Assembly (NCBI GenBank): GCA_013203655.1
Contig: JABMPN010000067.1
Span: forward strand, 1-46,904
DNA from: Cyanobacteria bacterium bin.51
GTDB taxonomy: Bacteria > Cyanobacteriota > Cyanobacteriia > PCC-6307 > Cyanobiaceae
Length of the DNA: 46,904 nucleotides
Reading direction: 5' to 3'
In this document: positions 33,428 through 41,810 of the stretch, one piece after another
How the letters are laid out: each line of letters starts with the position of its first letter
How positions within the stretch are numbered: the first letter of the stretch is position 1
Program-made: the position numbers and the translations under genes
The notes under the pieces: generated by a model
The model's database searches: none
Told to the model about the DNA's origin: nothing
Seen by the model: only the letters and a program-made list of their open reading frames with translations

Positions 33428-34897
33428 TCAGCTCGCCGGGAAGGCCAGCACCAGCCCGCGCTGTGGCGGCAGGTCCTGCGGCGGTGGCCCAGCCACCCAC
33501 TGCGGCGGCCAGAGCACCGCTCCGGCCCCGGCGGGCAGGGCCAGCGGCAGCGCCAGCGGCCCCCGATTGATCACCACCCAGACCCGCTCCGGGCCCTCAC
33601 CCCGGCTCAGCTGCAGCAGGTCGTCGTGGCCGCTGTCGGTGAAGGCCAGCTCCGCCGAGCGCAGGGCAGGCTGGCTGCGACGCAGGGCACTCAGCCCGGC
33701 CAGCAGGGGCCGCAATGGCGTCGGCGCGGCCCCCCAGGGGAAAGCCTCGCGGCAGCCGGGTTCCGGGCCACCAGCGAGGCCCATCTCGGTGCCGTAATAG
33801 AGGCAGGGCGCACCCGGCAGCAGGAACAGGAGCAACAGGGCCAGGGCCAGGGCCTGCTGATCGCCACCGAGCACATGCAGGGCCCGGGGGGTGTCGTGGC
33901 TGTCGAGCAGGTTGAGCTGGCAGCGGTTGATCGCCGGGCCATACCAGCCCAGCACCTCCTCAACTTTGGCGCGGAAGCCCGCCTGATCCAGGGGTTGATA
34001 CGGGGGCTCAGGCAGGGCCGGCAGCCGCAGGTCGGTCGGCAGCCGCTCGGCGCCCACGAACCCGAGGATCGCCCAGGCCAGGGGATAGTTCATCGTGCCG
34101 TCGAACAGCCCGCCCTGCAGCCAGGGACGGGCGTCGCGCCAGAGCTCGCCCACGATCCAGGCGTCGGGGCGCTCGGCGCGCACCACCGCCCGGAACTCCC
34201 GCCAGAAGTCGTCGGGCACCTCATCGGGCACATCCAGCCGCCAGCCATCCACCCCGGCGGCGATCCAGTGCCGCGCCACCGCCAGCAGATAGGCCCGCAC
34301 CGCCGGGTTGGCGTGGTTGAAGGTCGGCAGGGCCGGATCGTTCCACCAGCAGTGGTAGCCGCAAGCGCCAGCGCCGTAGGGGTTCAGCGGCCAGTGCTCC
34401 ACGTGGAACCAATCCACATAGGGCGAGAGCGGCCCGTTCTCGAGCAGGTGGTGAAAGGCCCAGAAGCCGCGGCCGCAGTGGTTGAACACGCCATCGAGGA
34501 TCAGGCGCATGCCGCGGCGATGCAGCTCCGCCACCAGATCAGCCAGGGCGCCGTTGCCACCCAACAGCGGGTCCACCTGGAAGTACTCGAAGGTGTGATA
34601 GCGGTGGTTGGCGGCTGAGGCGAAGACCGGATTCAGGTAGAGGCAGGTGGCGCCCAGCTCCTGGAGATCGTCGAGCGCCTCGATCACCCCGAACAGATCA
34701 CCGCCCTGAAACCCCTGGGCGGCCGGGTCCTCCCCCCACGGCTGCAGGGCCAGTCCCCGCTGGGCCGCCACCGTGCCGCTGCGCCGGAAGCGGTCGGGGA
34801 AAATCTGCACGATCACGGCATCGGCCACCCAGTCGGGGCGGCTGTCCACGGCCGTGCTGCCGCCGGCGGGCTTGTCGTCGTTCGTGTCAACCCACAT
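33428..34897 (-). CDS. GH13 alpha-glucan hydrolase (neopullulanase/cyclomaltodextrinase-like)
   Basis: 489 residues from ATG 34897. GH13 barrel: AVIVQIFPDRF at the start, D222 nucleophile in GWRLDVPDE, acid/base E251 in VGELWRD and D335 in LLDSHDTPR. LFDGTMNYPLAWAILGF is typical of the neopullulanase/cyclomaltodextrinase group. No N-terminal beta module is present. An in-frame ATG at 34954 would add a hydrophobic, lipobox-like N-terminus (LSVLALLGAC) but shares its CATG with the glpK start. Probably cytoplasmic maltodextrin hydrolysis; exact linkage is inferred. Divergent from glpK. Confidence 0.88.
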   Translation of the reverse strand: MWVDTNDDKPAGGSTAVDSRPDWVADAVIVQIFPDRFRRSGTVAAQRGLALQPWGEDPAAQGFQGGDLFGVIEALDDLQELGATCLYLNPVFASAANHRYHTFEYFQVDPLLGGNGALADLVAELHRRGMRLILDGVFNHCGRGFWAFHHLLENGPLSPYVDWFHVEHWPLNPYGAGACGYHCWWNDPALPTFNHANPAVRAYLLAVARHWIAAGVDGWRLDVPDEVPDDFWREFRAVVRAERPDAWIVGELWRDARPWLQGGLFDGTMNYPLAWAILGFVGAERLPTDLRLPALPEPPYQPLDQAGFRAKVEEVLGWYGPAINRCQLNLLDSHDTPRALHVLGGDQQALALALLLLFLLPGAPCLYYGTEMGLAGGPEPGCREAFPWGAAPTPLRPLLAGLSALRRSQPALRSAELAFTDSGHDDLLQLSRGEGPERVWVVINRGPLALPLALPAGAGAVLWPPQWVAGPPPQDLPPQRGLVLAFPAS

Positions 34898-34952
34898 CGA
34901 CCGGCCTGAACATGCGCCCAACAGCGCTAGCACGGACAAAACGGAGCCCCCC

Positions 34953-36461
34953 ATGCCCAACAACGCCCTCCTTCTGACGCTCGACCAGGGCACCACCAGC
35001 TCGAGGGCCTCTCTCCACACCGCCGCAGGCCAAAGGCTGCTCAGCCGCAGTGCTCCCCTGAGCTGCCGGCACCCCGCCGACGGCTGGGTCGAACAGGACG
35101 GAGAAGAGATCTGGGCCAGCCAGCTGGCGGCCCTCCAAGCCCTGGAGCAGGCGATCAGCCCGGAGCAACGCCAGGCCGTGGCGGCCTGCGGCATCGCCAA
35201 CCAGCGGGAGACCACCCTGCTCTGGCACCGCCGCAGCGGGGCGCTGCTGGGGCCGGCGATCGTCTGGCAGGACGGACGCAGCGCCGGCCTCTGCGCCGGG
35301 TGGAAACGCAACGGGCTGGAGCCCTTGGCGCGTGCCCGCACCGGCCTGCTGCTGGATCCCTATTTCAGTGCCAGCAAGATCGTCTGGCTGCTGCGCGAGC
35401 AGCCAGAGGCGGCCGCGGCCGCCGCGGACGGGGAGCTCTGCTTCGGCACCGTCAACAGCTGGCTGCTCTGGCGCCTCACAGGCGGCCGGGTGCATGCCAC
35501 CGACCGCAGCAACGCCAGCCGCACCCTGCTGATGGACCTGGAGCGGGGCCAGTGGGATCCGGAACTCTGTGGCGCCTTCGGGGTGCCCGCCGACATCCTG
35601 CCGGATCTGCTCCCCTGCCACGCCGACTTCGGCGCCATCACCGCGGAGCTGCCCTTCGCCGGCGTGCCGATCCGGGCCATGCTCGGCGATCAACAGGCCG
35701 CCACCCTGGGCCAGAACTGCCTGCGGCCGGGTGAGGCCAAATGCACCTACGGCACCGGCGCCTTTCTGGTGATCAACACCGGCAGCCGCATCGTGCGCAG
35801 CGACGGGGGCCTGCTGAGCACCTACGGCTGGTGCGGCGCCGACGGCTCAGCCACCTACTGCCTGGAGGGCAGCGTGCTCAATGCAGGCACCGCCATCCAG
35901 TGGCTGCGTGACGGGCTCCGCCTGATCGAGAGCTCCGCCGAGATCGATGCTCTGGCGGCGACGGCTCCCGGCGGCAGAGGCCTGATGCTGGTGCCGGCCT
36001 TCACTGGCTGGGGAACGCCCCACTGGGACCCCCACGCCCGCGGCCTGCTGATCGGCATCACCCGCGACACCGGCGGCGGCGCCATCGCCCGGGCCACGCT
36101 GGAGAGCATCGCCCTGGCGGTGGCCACCCTGGTGGAGCTGGCCACCGAAGCCCTGGGAGCGCCGCTGCGGGAGCTGGCCACCGATGGCGGGGCGGCCGCC
36201 GCCGATGGGCTGCTGCAGGCCCAGGCCGACAGCTGCGGTCTGGAGGTGCGCCGCCGCGCCGATCTCGAGAGCACCAGCCGGGGCGTGGCCCTGCTCGCCG
36301 CCCTCGATGCTGGCGTGGTGCCAGGCCTCGACGCCTGGGCGACGATCCCCGGCGAACCAGCCGCCACCCGCTTTCAACCGAGCCTCAGCGACGATGAGCG
36401 CGAGCGTTGGCTGAAGCGCTGGCGGGAGGCCGTTCGTCGCAGTCTGGCCTGGCATGCGTAA
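34953..36461 (+). CDS. glpK: Glycerol kinase
   Basis: ATP-dependent phosphorylation of glycerol to sn-glycerol-3-phosphate. 502 residues, FGGY fold. N-terminal phosphate loop LTLDQGTTSSRAS (from residue 8), ANQRETTLLWHRRSG, WQDGR, then AMLGDQQAATLGQ, KCTYGTGAFLVINTG and AFTGWGTPHWDPHARG. All are typical of GlpK. ATG 34953 starts the conserved text; the frame is open upstream to 34773, but that part is shadow. glpD follows 68 bp later. Together they feed and drain the glycerol-3-phosphate used by GgpS. Confidence 0.95.
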   Translation: MPNNALLLTLDQGTTSSRASLHTAAGQRLLSRSAPLSCRHPADGWVEQDGEEIWASQLAALQALEQAISPEQRQAVAACGIANQRETTLLWHRRSGALLGPAIVWQDGRSAGLCAGWKRNGLEPLARARTGLLLDPYFSASKIVWLLREQPEAAAAAADGELCFGTVNSWLLWRLTGGRVHATDRSNASRTLLMDLERGQWDPELCGAFGVPADILPDLLPCHADFGAITAELPFAGVPIRAMLGDQQAATLGQNCLRPGEAKCTYGTGAFLVINTGSRIVRSDGGLLSTYGWCGADGSATYCLEGSVLNAGTAIQWLRDGLRLIESSAEIDALAATAPGGRGLMLVPAFTGWGTPHWDPHARGLLIGITRDTGGGAIARATLESIALAVATLVELATEALGAPLRELATDGGAAAADGLLQAQADSCGLEVRRRADLESTSRGVALLAALDAGVVPGLDAWATIPGEPAATRFQPSLSDDERERWLKRWREAVRRSLAWHA

Positions 36462-36529
36462 CCCTGAGGAGACGCCCTGAGCCGCCCAGCCCGCCCCTCC
36501 GCAGAAAATCCTTGCCGATCGCCGACGGA

Positions 36530-38161
36530 ATGTCTTCTCCTGGCCCCAGTCACAACCCGGACCACGACCCGGACCACGACTCTGACCACGACCCGGACAA
36601 GGTCTTTGATCTGCTCGTGGTCGGCGCCGGCGCCACCGGAGCCACCATCGCCCTGGAGGCCGTGCGCCGCGGCCTCTCGGTGGCACTGGTGGAGGGCAGT
36701 GACATCGCCTCGGGCACCAGCAGCCGCAGCACCAAGTTGCTGCATGGCGGCGTGCGCTACCTGGAGCTGGCCGTCAAAACGTTTGATCTGCGCCAGCTGC
36801 AGCTGGTGCGGGAAGCCCTGGGCGAGCGCGGCCACTGGCTGGAGGCCGTGCCGTTCCTGGCCCAGCCCCTGGAGCTGCTGCTGCCCACCCGCAACCCCCT
36901 GGCCACCGCCTACTACGGCGCGGGCCTGGCGGTCTACGACCTGCTGGCCGGCCGGCGGCGCATCAGCGCCAGCCGCTGCCTCTCACGCCAGGAGGTGACC
37001 CGCCAGCTGCCCGAACTGGCGCCCGGCCACAGCGGCGTCGCCTACGCCGATGCCCGCTTCGACGACGCCCGCCTCAACCTGCTGATCGCCCGTAGCGCCG
37101 CTCTCGCGGGCGCCCAGGTGCACACCCGCAGCGCCGTGGTGGAGCTGCTGCGCGACGGCCAGGGCCAGCTGAACGGGGCCGTGATCGAAGCGGAGCCAGA
37201 TGGCTCCAGGCGGCGGCTGCAGGCCCGGGTGGTGGTGAACGCCACCGGCATCGGTGCCGACGCCCTGCGCCGCATGGCCCAGGCCGATCTGCCGCCAAGG
37301 CTGCAGGTGAGCCGGGGCATGCACGTGGTGCTCGACGACGACCTCTGCCCCGGCGGCCTGGGCCTGCTGGTGCCCGCCACCGACGACGGGCGGGTGCTGT
37401 TCATGCTGCCCTTCTTCGGCCGCACGCTGGTGGGCACCACCGACACCGCCTGCGCACTGGCAGAAGCCGAGCGGCCCACCGCCGACGAAGAGGCCTACCT
37501 GCTGAACTACGTGCAGCGCTGGTTCCCCTCAGACACCCCACGGCAGGTGAGCAGCCGCTGGGCCGGTGGCCGCCCCCTGCTGGTGCCCGAAACAGCGTCG
37601 GAGGCGGCGGCCGGCACGGCGCGGGTGGTGCGTGAGCACGCGGTGGAGCGGCTCAGCTGCGGCCTGATCAGCGTGATGGGCGGCAAGTGGACCACCTGCC
37701 GCAGCATGGCCATCGACGCCCTGGCCGTGGTGGCCGAGCAGCTCGGTCGGCCCTTGGCCGAGCCCGTCGCCGGAGGAATCCTGGGTGCCGCCAGCGACCC
37801 CAGCCACAGCGCCGCCGAGCTGGCCGCCCTGGCCACAAAACTGAACAACGAGCTGGGAGGCCCATTGGCGGCCCACCTGATCGCCAGCCATGGCCTGGAG
37901 GCCCCCGCGGTGCTCGCCTGCGCCGCCGATGCCGGCGAGCGCACCCCCCTGAGTGAGGTGATCCCGATCAGCGCGGCGGAGGTGCGCCACATGGCACGTC
38001 ACGAGTGGGCCCGGCAACCGGAGGATGTGCTGGCCCGCCGCTGCCGGCTGGCCTTCGTGGACGAGGCCGAGGCCGACCGCCTTGAGGGCACGGTGGGCGA
38101 TCTGCTCGAGCAGGAGGCCGCGGCGGCCTACTCGCCCACCAGCCACCAGAAGAAGCCATAG
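36530..38161 (+). CDS. glpD: Glycerol-3-phosphate dehydrogenase (FAD, aerobic)
   Basis: Oxidises glycerol-3-phosphate to dihydroxyacetone phosphate, passing electrons to quinone at the membrane. 543 residues from ATG 36530. FAD dinucleotide motif GAGATG (32-37), then DIASGTSSRSTKLLHGGVRY (signature), FFGRTLVGTTDT, SSRWAGGRPLL and VMGGKWTTCRSMA, with a C-terminal DxxxRRCRLAF helix region. The N-terminus carries an unusual Asp/His/Pro run (DHDPDHDSDHDPD) from a 12-bp tandem array. The stop overlaps the TreS-like gene by 34 bp, tail to tail. Confidence 0.95.
   Translation: MSSPGPSHNPDHDPDHDSDHDPDKVFDLLVVGAGATGATIALEAVRRGLSVALVEGSDIASGTSSRSTKLLHGGVRYLELAVKTFDLRQLQLVREALGERGHWLEAVPFLAQPLELLLPTRNPLATAYYGAGLAVYDLLAGRRRISASRCLSRQEVTRQLPELAPGHSGVAYADARFDDARLNLLIARSAALAGAQVHTRSAVVELLRDGQGQLNGAVIEAEPDGSRRRLQARVVVNATGIGADALRRMAQADLPPRLQVSRGMHVVLDDDLCPGGLGLLVPATDDGRVLFMLPFFGRTLVGTTDTACALAEAERPTADEEAYLLNYVQRWFPSDTPRQVSSRWAGGRPLLVPETASEAAAGTARVVREHAVERLSCGLISVMGGKWTTCRSMAIDALAVVAEQLGRPLAEPVAGGILGAASDPSHSAAELAALATKLNNELGGPLAAHLIASHGLEAPAVLACAADAGERTPLSEVIPISAAEVRHMARHEWARQPEDVLARRCRLAFVDEAEADRLEGTVGDLLEQEAAAAYSPTSHQKKP
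36556..36599 (+). repeat. 12-bp tandem repeats in glpD 5' end
   Basis: Units CCCGGACCACGA at 36556 and 36568, CTCTGACCACGA at 36580, and a partial unit from 36592. In frame they encode the DHDP repeat in front of the FAD domain. Confidence 0.93.
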
Positions 38162-39798
38162 GCGTGGAGATAGGCGAACCACTCCGGGCTCGCCGGGGCG
38201 AACTCGCAGCCCCAGAGCGTTTCGCGCATGCGATGGCCCTGCCACGGGCTGAGGTCGAGCCGGGTGGAGGCACCGGTGCCGGAGAGGTTGGCGGCCACGA
38301 TCACCGTCATCGCCGGCAGGTTTTCCTCGCCATCACTGCGCTCCTGGCAGGAACGGGCGTAGCAGAGCACGCTGGGGTGGCCGCTCTCGATCATCACCAT
38401 GTCGCCGTAACGCAGGGCCGGCAGCAGCCGGCGGCTGGTGAGCATGCGGTGGTGCCAGTTGAGCAGGGAGCCCGAGAGCTGCTGCTGCACCTCCACGTTG
38501 ACCACGCGGTAATCAAAACCGGGTGAGGTGATCGGCGGCAGCACCAGCAGGGGGTCGGGGGCACTGGAGAAGCCACCGTTGGGGGCCCGGCTCCAGGCCA
38601 TCGGTGTGCGGTTGGGGTCGCGGTCGCGCAGTCCCGGCCAGTCGCCCATGCCCAGCTCATCGCCGTAATAGAGGCAGGGCAGGCCGGGCAGGCTGTAGAT
38701 CAAGGCGTGCAGCAGGGTGTTGGGCCTGGCGTCGCCGTTGAGCAGGGGGGCCAGCCTCCGGTTGATCCCCCAGTTCAGCCAGTGCTCACGGGCCCCCGGG
38801 AAGCCATTCAGGATGGTTTCCACCACCTCATCCGGCACCAGGTGACCATCCCCGAGCCAGAGCTCATCGTGGTTGCGCAGCGGCAGGGCCCAGCGGCAGC
38901 CCGGCACCATCTCCTGGGCATGGGTGAGGCAATCGCGCAGGGCGTCGCTGCGGCCATTGGCCACGGCCGCGAACAGATGGGCCGTGAGTCCGAAGTCGAA
39001 GGCGGCGTGCAGTTCATCGTTGGCCAGGTAAGGCGCCGACTCATCGACCGGCTGGATCGCCTCGGCCAGCAGCAGCACATCGCGGCCGCTGGACTCCACC
39101 CGGGCCCTCAGCCGCCGCAGGAAGGCGTGGGTTTCGGGTAAGCCCTCGCAGCGGCTGCCCTCCGCCTCAAACAGGAAGGGCACGGCATCGAGCCGGAAGC
39201 CGTCGGCCCCCATGTCCAGCCAGAAGTCGACCACCTTCAGCATCTCCTCCTGCACGGCCGGATTGGCGTAGTTGAGATCGGGCTGGTGGCGCAGAAAACG
39301 GTGCAGGTAGAACTGGCCCGCCACCTCGTTCCATTCCCAGTTCGAGGCTTCGAAGTGGCGGAACAGCACCGGCGCGTCGGCATAGCCCTGGTCGTCGTCG
39401 CGCCAGACGTAGAAGTCACGCTCGCTGGTGCCCTTGGGCGCCCAGAGGGCGCGCTGAAACCAGGGGTGCAGCACGCTGGTGTGGTTCAGCACCAGGTCGA
39501 GGATCACGCGCATGCCGTGGATATGGGCCTGCTCCAGCAGCAGCCGCACGTCACGGAGATCGCCGAGGTCGGGGTGGACGCTGGTGAAGTCGGTGATGTC
39601 GTAACCGCCGTCGCGCAGCGGTGAGGGGTAGATCGGCGTCAGCCAGATCGCATCGACCCCGAGCCACTCCAGGTAGGGAAGTTTCTGGGTGATACCGGCC
39701 AGGTCACCGATGCCATTGCCGTCCGCGTCGTGGAAGCTGCGCGGCATCAGCTGATAGATGACGCAGCCTTCCCACCAGGGAGGTTTGACGTTCGGCAT
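38128..39798 (-). CDS. treS: GH13 enzyme, trehalose synthase (TreS)-like
   Basis: 556 residues. N-terminus WWEGCVIYQLMPRSFHDADG, then GYDITDFTSVHPDLG, ILDLVLNHTSVLHPWFQRA, YLHRFLRHQPDLNYANPAVQ. Nucleophile D204 (ADGFRLDAVPFLFE), acid/base E246 (LLLAEAIQP) and D311 (LRNHDEL). LDAVPFLFEAEG followed by LPETHAFLRRLRA is the TreS (GH13_16) pattern, which interconverts maltose and trehalose. In a glucosylglycerol cluster it might instead hydrolyse or transfer glucose from that solute; this is inference. A triple 13-bp repeat lies directly before its ATG (39798). Confidence 0.8.
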   Translation of the reverse strand: MPNVKPPWWEGCVIYQLMPRSFHDADGNGIGDLAGITQKLPYLEWLGVDAIWLTPIYPSPLRDGGYDITDFTSVHPDLGDLRDVRLLLEQAHIHGMRVILDLVLNHTSVLHPWFQRALWAPKGTSERDFYVWRDDDQGYADAPVLFRHFEASNWEWNEVAGQFYLHRFLRHQPDLNYANPAVQEEMLKVVDFWLDMGADGFRLDAVPFLFEAEGSRCEGLPETHAFLRRLRARVESSGRDVLLLAEAIQPVDESAPYLANDELHAAFDFGLTAHLFAAVANGRSDALRDCLTHAQEMVPGCRWALPLRNHDELWLGDGHLVPDEVVETILNGFPGAREHWLNWGINRRLAPLLNGDARPNTLLHALIYSLPGLPCLYYGDELGMGDWPGLRDRDPNRTPMAWSRAPNGGFSSAPDPLLVLPPITSPGFDYRVVNVEVQQQLSGSLLNWHHRMLTSRRLLPALRYGDMVMIESGHPSVLCYARSCQERSDGEENLPAMTVIVAANLSGTGASTRLDLSPWQGHRMRETLWGCEFAPASPEWFAYLHAYGFFWWLVGE

Positions 39799-39801
39799 GG
39801 C

Positions 39802-39840
39802 GGTGAATCGAGAGGGTGAATCGAGAGGATGAATCGAGGG
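39802..39840 (+). repeat. Three 13-bp tandem repeats filling the ggtA-treS gap
   Basis: Units GGTGAATCGAGAG at 39802 and 39815 (identical) and GATGAATCGAGGG at 39828. They take up 39 of the 42 bases between the ggtA stop and the treS start. Read toward treS they lie directly upstream of its ATG. Confidence 0.95.
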
Positions 39841-40875
39841 TCAAGGGGTCAGACGCCTGCCGCCGCCGGCCGCAAAACGATGTTCGTGGCGAGGCTCCCA
39901 GGCGATTCGCACGGTATCGCCGATGGTTCGCCCGCCATCGCAGACCCAGCGCAGGGGTCCACGGGGTGTGTCGAGCTGCAGTTGCTGGCTGGCGCCCTGC
40001 CATTCCCGACTCACCACCCGAACCTGCACTCCACCCTCCTCCACAGCCTGGAGGTGTTCGGGCCGTACGGCCAGCAGGCTGCCATCGGGTTCCTGGAGCA
40101 CGTTGATCTGGGGCCGACCGATGAACTGGGCCACGAACAAGGTGGCGGGTCGGTGGTAGAGCTCGCGGGAGGTGCCGCACTGCTGCAGGCGGCCGGCGTC
40201 GAGCACGGCGATCCGATCGGCGATGCCCATCGCTTCCTGCTGGTCATGGGTGACGTAGACCACCGGTGCCCCACCGCCGCAGAGGATCGCCCGCAGCTGG
40301 GGCCGCAGCTCCTCGCGCAGCTGGGCGTCGAGGTTGCTCATCGGTTCATCGAGCAGGAACAGCTGCGGGCGCCGCAGCAGGGCCCTGGCCAGGGCCACCC
40401 GCTGGCGCTGGCCGCCGGAGAGATCGGCGGGACGCCGCTGGCGCAGCTCACCGAGCTGCAGCAGCTCGAGCACGGCGTTGAGGTCGCGGGCGATGGTGGC
40501 CCCATCGACGCCGCGGATCTCCATGCCCAGCGAAAGGTTGCGGGCCACGCTCAGGTGGGGATAGAGCGCGTAGCTCTGAAACACCATCGCCACCTGACGG
40601 CGGGCCGGCGGCAGGGCGGTGATGTCGCGCTGGCCGAGCAGGATGCGGCCCCGGTCGGGGGAATCCAGGCCGGAGATCAGGCGCAGGGTGCTGCTCTTGC
40701 CGCAACCGCTGGGGCCGAGCAGGGCCAGGCACTCGCCTGGGCTCACTGTCAGATCGAGATCTTCGAGGATCGTGCGCGCCCCGATCCGGCGACAGATCCC
40801 CTCCAGTTGCAACGCAGTGGCAGGGCTGGTGGCAGGGCTGGAGATGGTGCTGGAGACGGTGGTGGAGATGGTCAT
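39841..40875 (-). CDS. ggtA: Compatible-solute/sugar ABC transporter ATP-binding protein GgtA
   Basis: Importer ATPase of the MalK/UgpC type. 344 residues. Walker A GPSGCGKS at 54-61, Q-loop VFQSYALYPHLSV, signature LSGGQRQ at 152-158, Walker B LFLLDEP at 172-178, D-loop SNLDAQL and switch His in YVTHDQQEAMGIADR. A C-terminal TOBE-type domain (from about 255, INVLQEPDGSLLAVRPEHLQ) fits carbohydrate importers. The first ~20 residues are a Ser/Thr four-residue repeat from a 12-bp array. Last of the ggpS-ggtBCDA run; naming follows the known GgtABCD system. Confidence 0.9.
   Translation of the reverse strand: MTISTTVSSTISSPATSPATALQLEGICRRIGARTILEDLDLTVSPGECLALLGPSGCGKSSTLRLISGLDSPDRGRILLGQRDITALPPARRQVAMVFQSYALYPHLSVARNLSLGMEIRGVDGATIARDLNAVLELLQLGELRQRRPADLSGGQRQRVALARALLRRPQLFLLDEPMSNLDAQLREELRPQLRAILCGGGAPVVYVTHDQQEAMGIADRIAVLDAGRLQQCGTSRELYHRPATLFVAQFIGRPQINVLQEPDGSLLAVRPEHLQAVEEGGVQVRVVSREWQGASQQLQLDTPRGPLRWVCDGGRTIGDTVRIAWEPRHEHRFAAGGGRRLTP
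40819..40866 (+). repeat. Degenerate 12-bp tandem repeats in ggtA 5' end
   Basis: Units at 40819 and 40831 are nearly identical (GGCAGGGCTGGW); units at 40843 and 40855 are more diverged. In frame they encode the Ser/Thr/Ala-rich N-terminus of GgtA. Confidence 0.82.
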
Positions 40876-40899
40876 CGGTGGGAGCGGCAGACGGCAGGT

Positions 40900-41805
40900 T
40901 CAACCCTTGATGGCGCCCTGGGTGAGGCCGGCCACGATCGGCCGCTGGAAGACCAGCAGTAGCAGCAGCAGCGGCACGCTGCCCAGCACCGTGGCAGCGG
41001 CGAAGGCGCCGTAGGGAACCGAGAACACCGAGGAGCCGGCGATGCGGGCCATGGCTGGCGCCAGGGTGAGCAGCTCCGAGCGGCTCAGCCAGGTGAGGGC
41101 GATCGGGAACTCATTCCAGCTGAACAGAAACACGAGCACGGCCGTACTCGCCACCGCCGGGCCGAGCAGGGGCACCAGGATCCAGCGCAGACGCTGCCAG
41201 AGGCCGAAACCCTCCAGCAGGGCGCTCTCTTCGAGCTCTCGGGGCAACTCGGCAAAAGCCGCCTCCAGCAGCAGCACCGCCAGGGGAAGCGAGAGCCCGG
41301 CATAGGGCAGGCAGAGCGCCAGCAGGTTGTTGGCCAGGCCGAACTGCCGTGCCAGCTGCAGCAGCGCCAGGAACAGCAACACCGAGGGGAAGGCGGCGGC
41401 CACCAGCAGGGCCCCATCCACCAGCTGCCGCTGCAGGCCGCCGCGCCGCTGCAGGGCGTAGGCGCACGGGATGGCCAGCAGCAGGGTCAGCAGCGTTGTT
41501 CCCACTCCCACCAGGGTGCTGTTGAGCAGGTAGCGCCAGAAGGGCGGATCACTGGTGAGAATCTGGCCGTAGTTGGCCAGGGTCCAGCCGCGGCCGATCG
41601 CAGCCAGCCCGCCGAGCAGGGCGTCGGGGGTGCGCAGCGAGGTGTAGAGCTGCCAGAGCATCGGCGCGAGGCTCCAGAACAGCAGCAGCGCCACCAGGGC
41701 CCAGCGGCGCGGGTTCTGCCGTCCCTGTGGGGCGATCGGCTGGGAAGACGGCGAAGCAGGCATCGGATGCAGGGTGCTGGCGGATGCAGGGTGCTGGACA
41801 GACAA
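40900..41805 (-). CDS. ggtD: Compatible-solute/sugar ABC transporter permease GgtD
   Basis: Inner-membrane permease of the MalG/LacG type. Up to 301 residues with six helices: WALVALLLFWSLAPMLWQLY, a WRYLLNSTLVG segment, AYALQRRGG and so on. The EAA cytoplasmic loop (FAELPRELEESALLEGFGLW) contacts the ATPase, and the C-terminus ends VAGLTQGAIKG. From TTG 41805 the N-terminus runs through a 17-bp repeat; ATG 41763 (MPASPSSQP) is the better start and leaves the repeat in the leader. Neither start has a clear ribosome-binding site. Partner of ggtC. Confidence 0.92.
   Translation of the reverse strand: MSVQHPASASTLHPMPASPSSQPIAPQGRQNPRRWALVALLLFWSLAPMLWQLYTSLRTPDALLGGLAAIGRGWTLANYGQILTSDPPFWRYLLNSTLVGVGTTLLTLLLAIPCAYALQRRGGLQRQLVDGALLVAAAFPSVLLFLALLQLARQFGLANNLLALCLPYAGLSLPLAVLLLEAAFAELPRELEESALLEGFGLWQRLRWILVPLLGPAVASTAVLVFLFSWNEFPIALTWLSRSELLTLAPAMARIAGSSVFSVPYGAFAAATVLGSVPLLLLLLVFQRPIVAGLTQGAIKG
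41765..41798 (+). repeat. 17-bp tandem duplication in the ggtD leader
   Basis: GGATGCAGGGTGCTGGC (41765-41781) and GGATGCAGGGTGCTGGA (41782-41798). They lie between the ggtC stop and the ggtD ATG at 41763. The unit is not a multiple of three, which supports the ATG start over the TTG at 41805. Confidence 0.95.
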
Positions 41806-41810
41806 TCGGT

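Noticed and set aside
39802..39840. Possible CRISPR-like array at the 13-bp repeats, and at other tandem arrays
   Set aside because: Units are directly adjacent without spacers and far too short; no cas genes are in the window.
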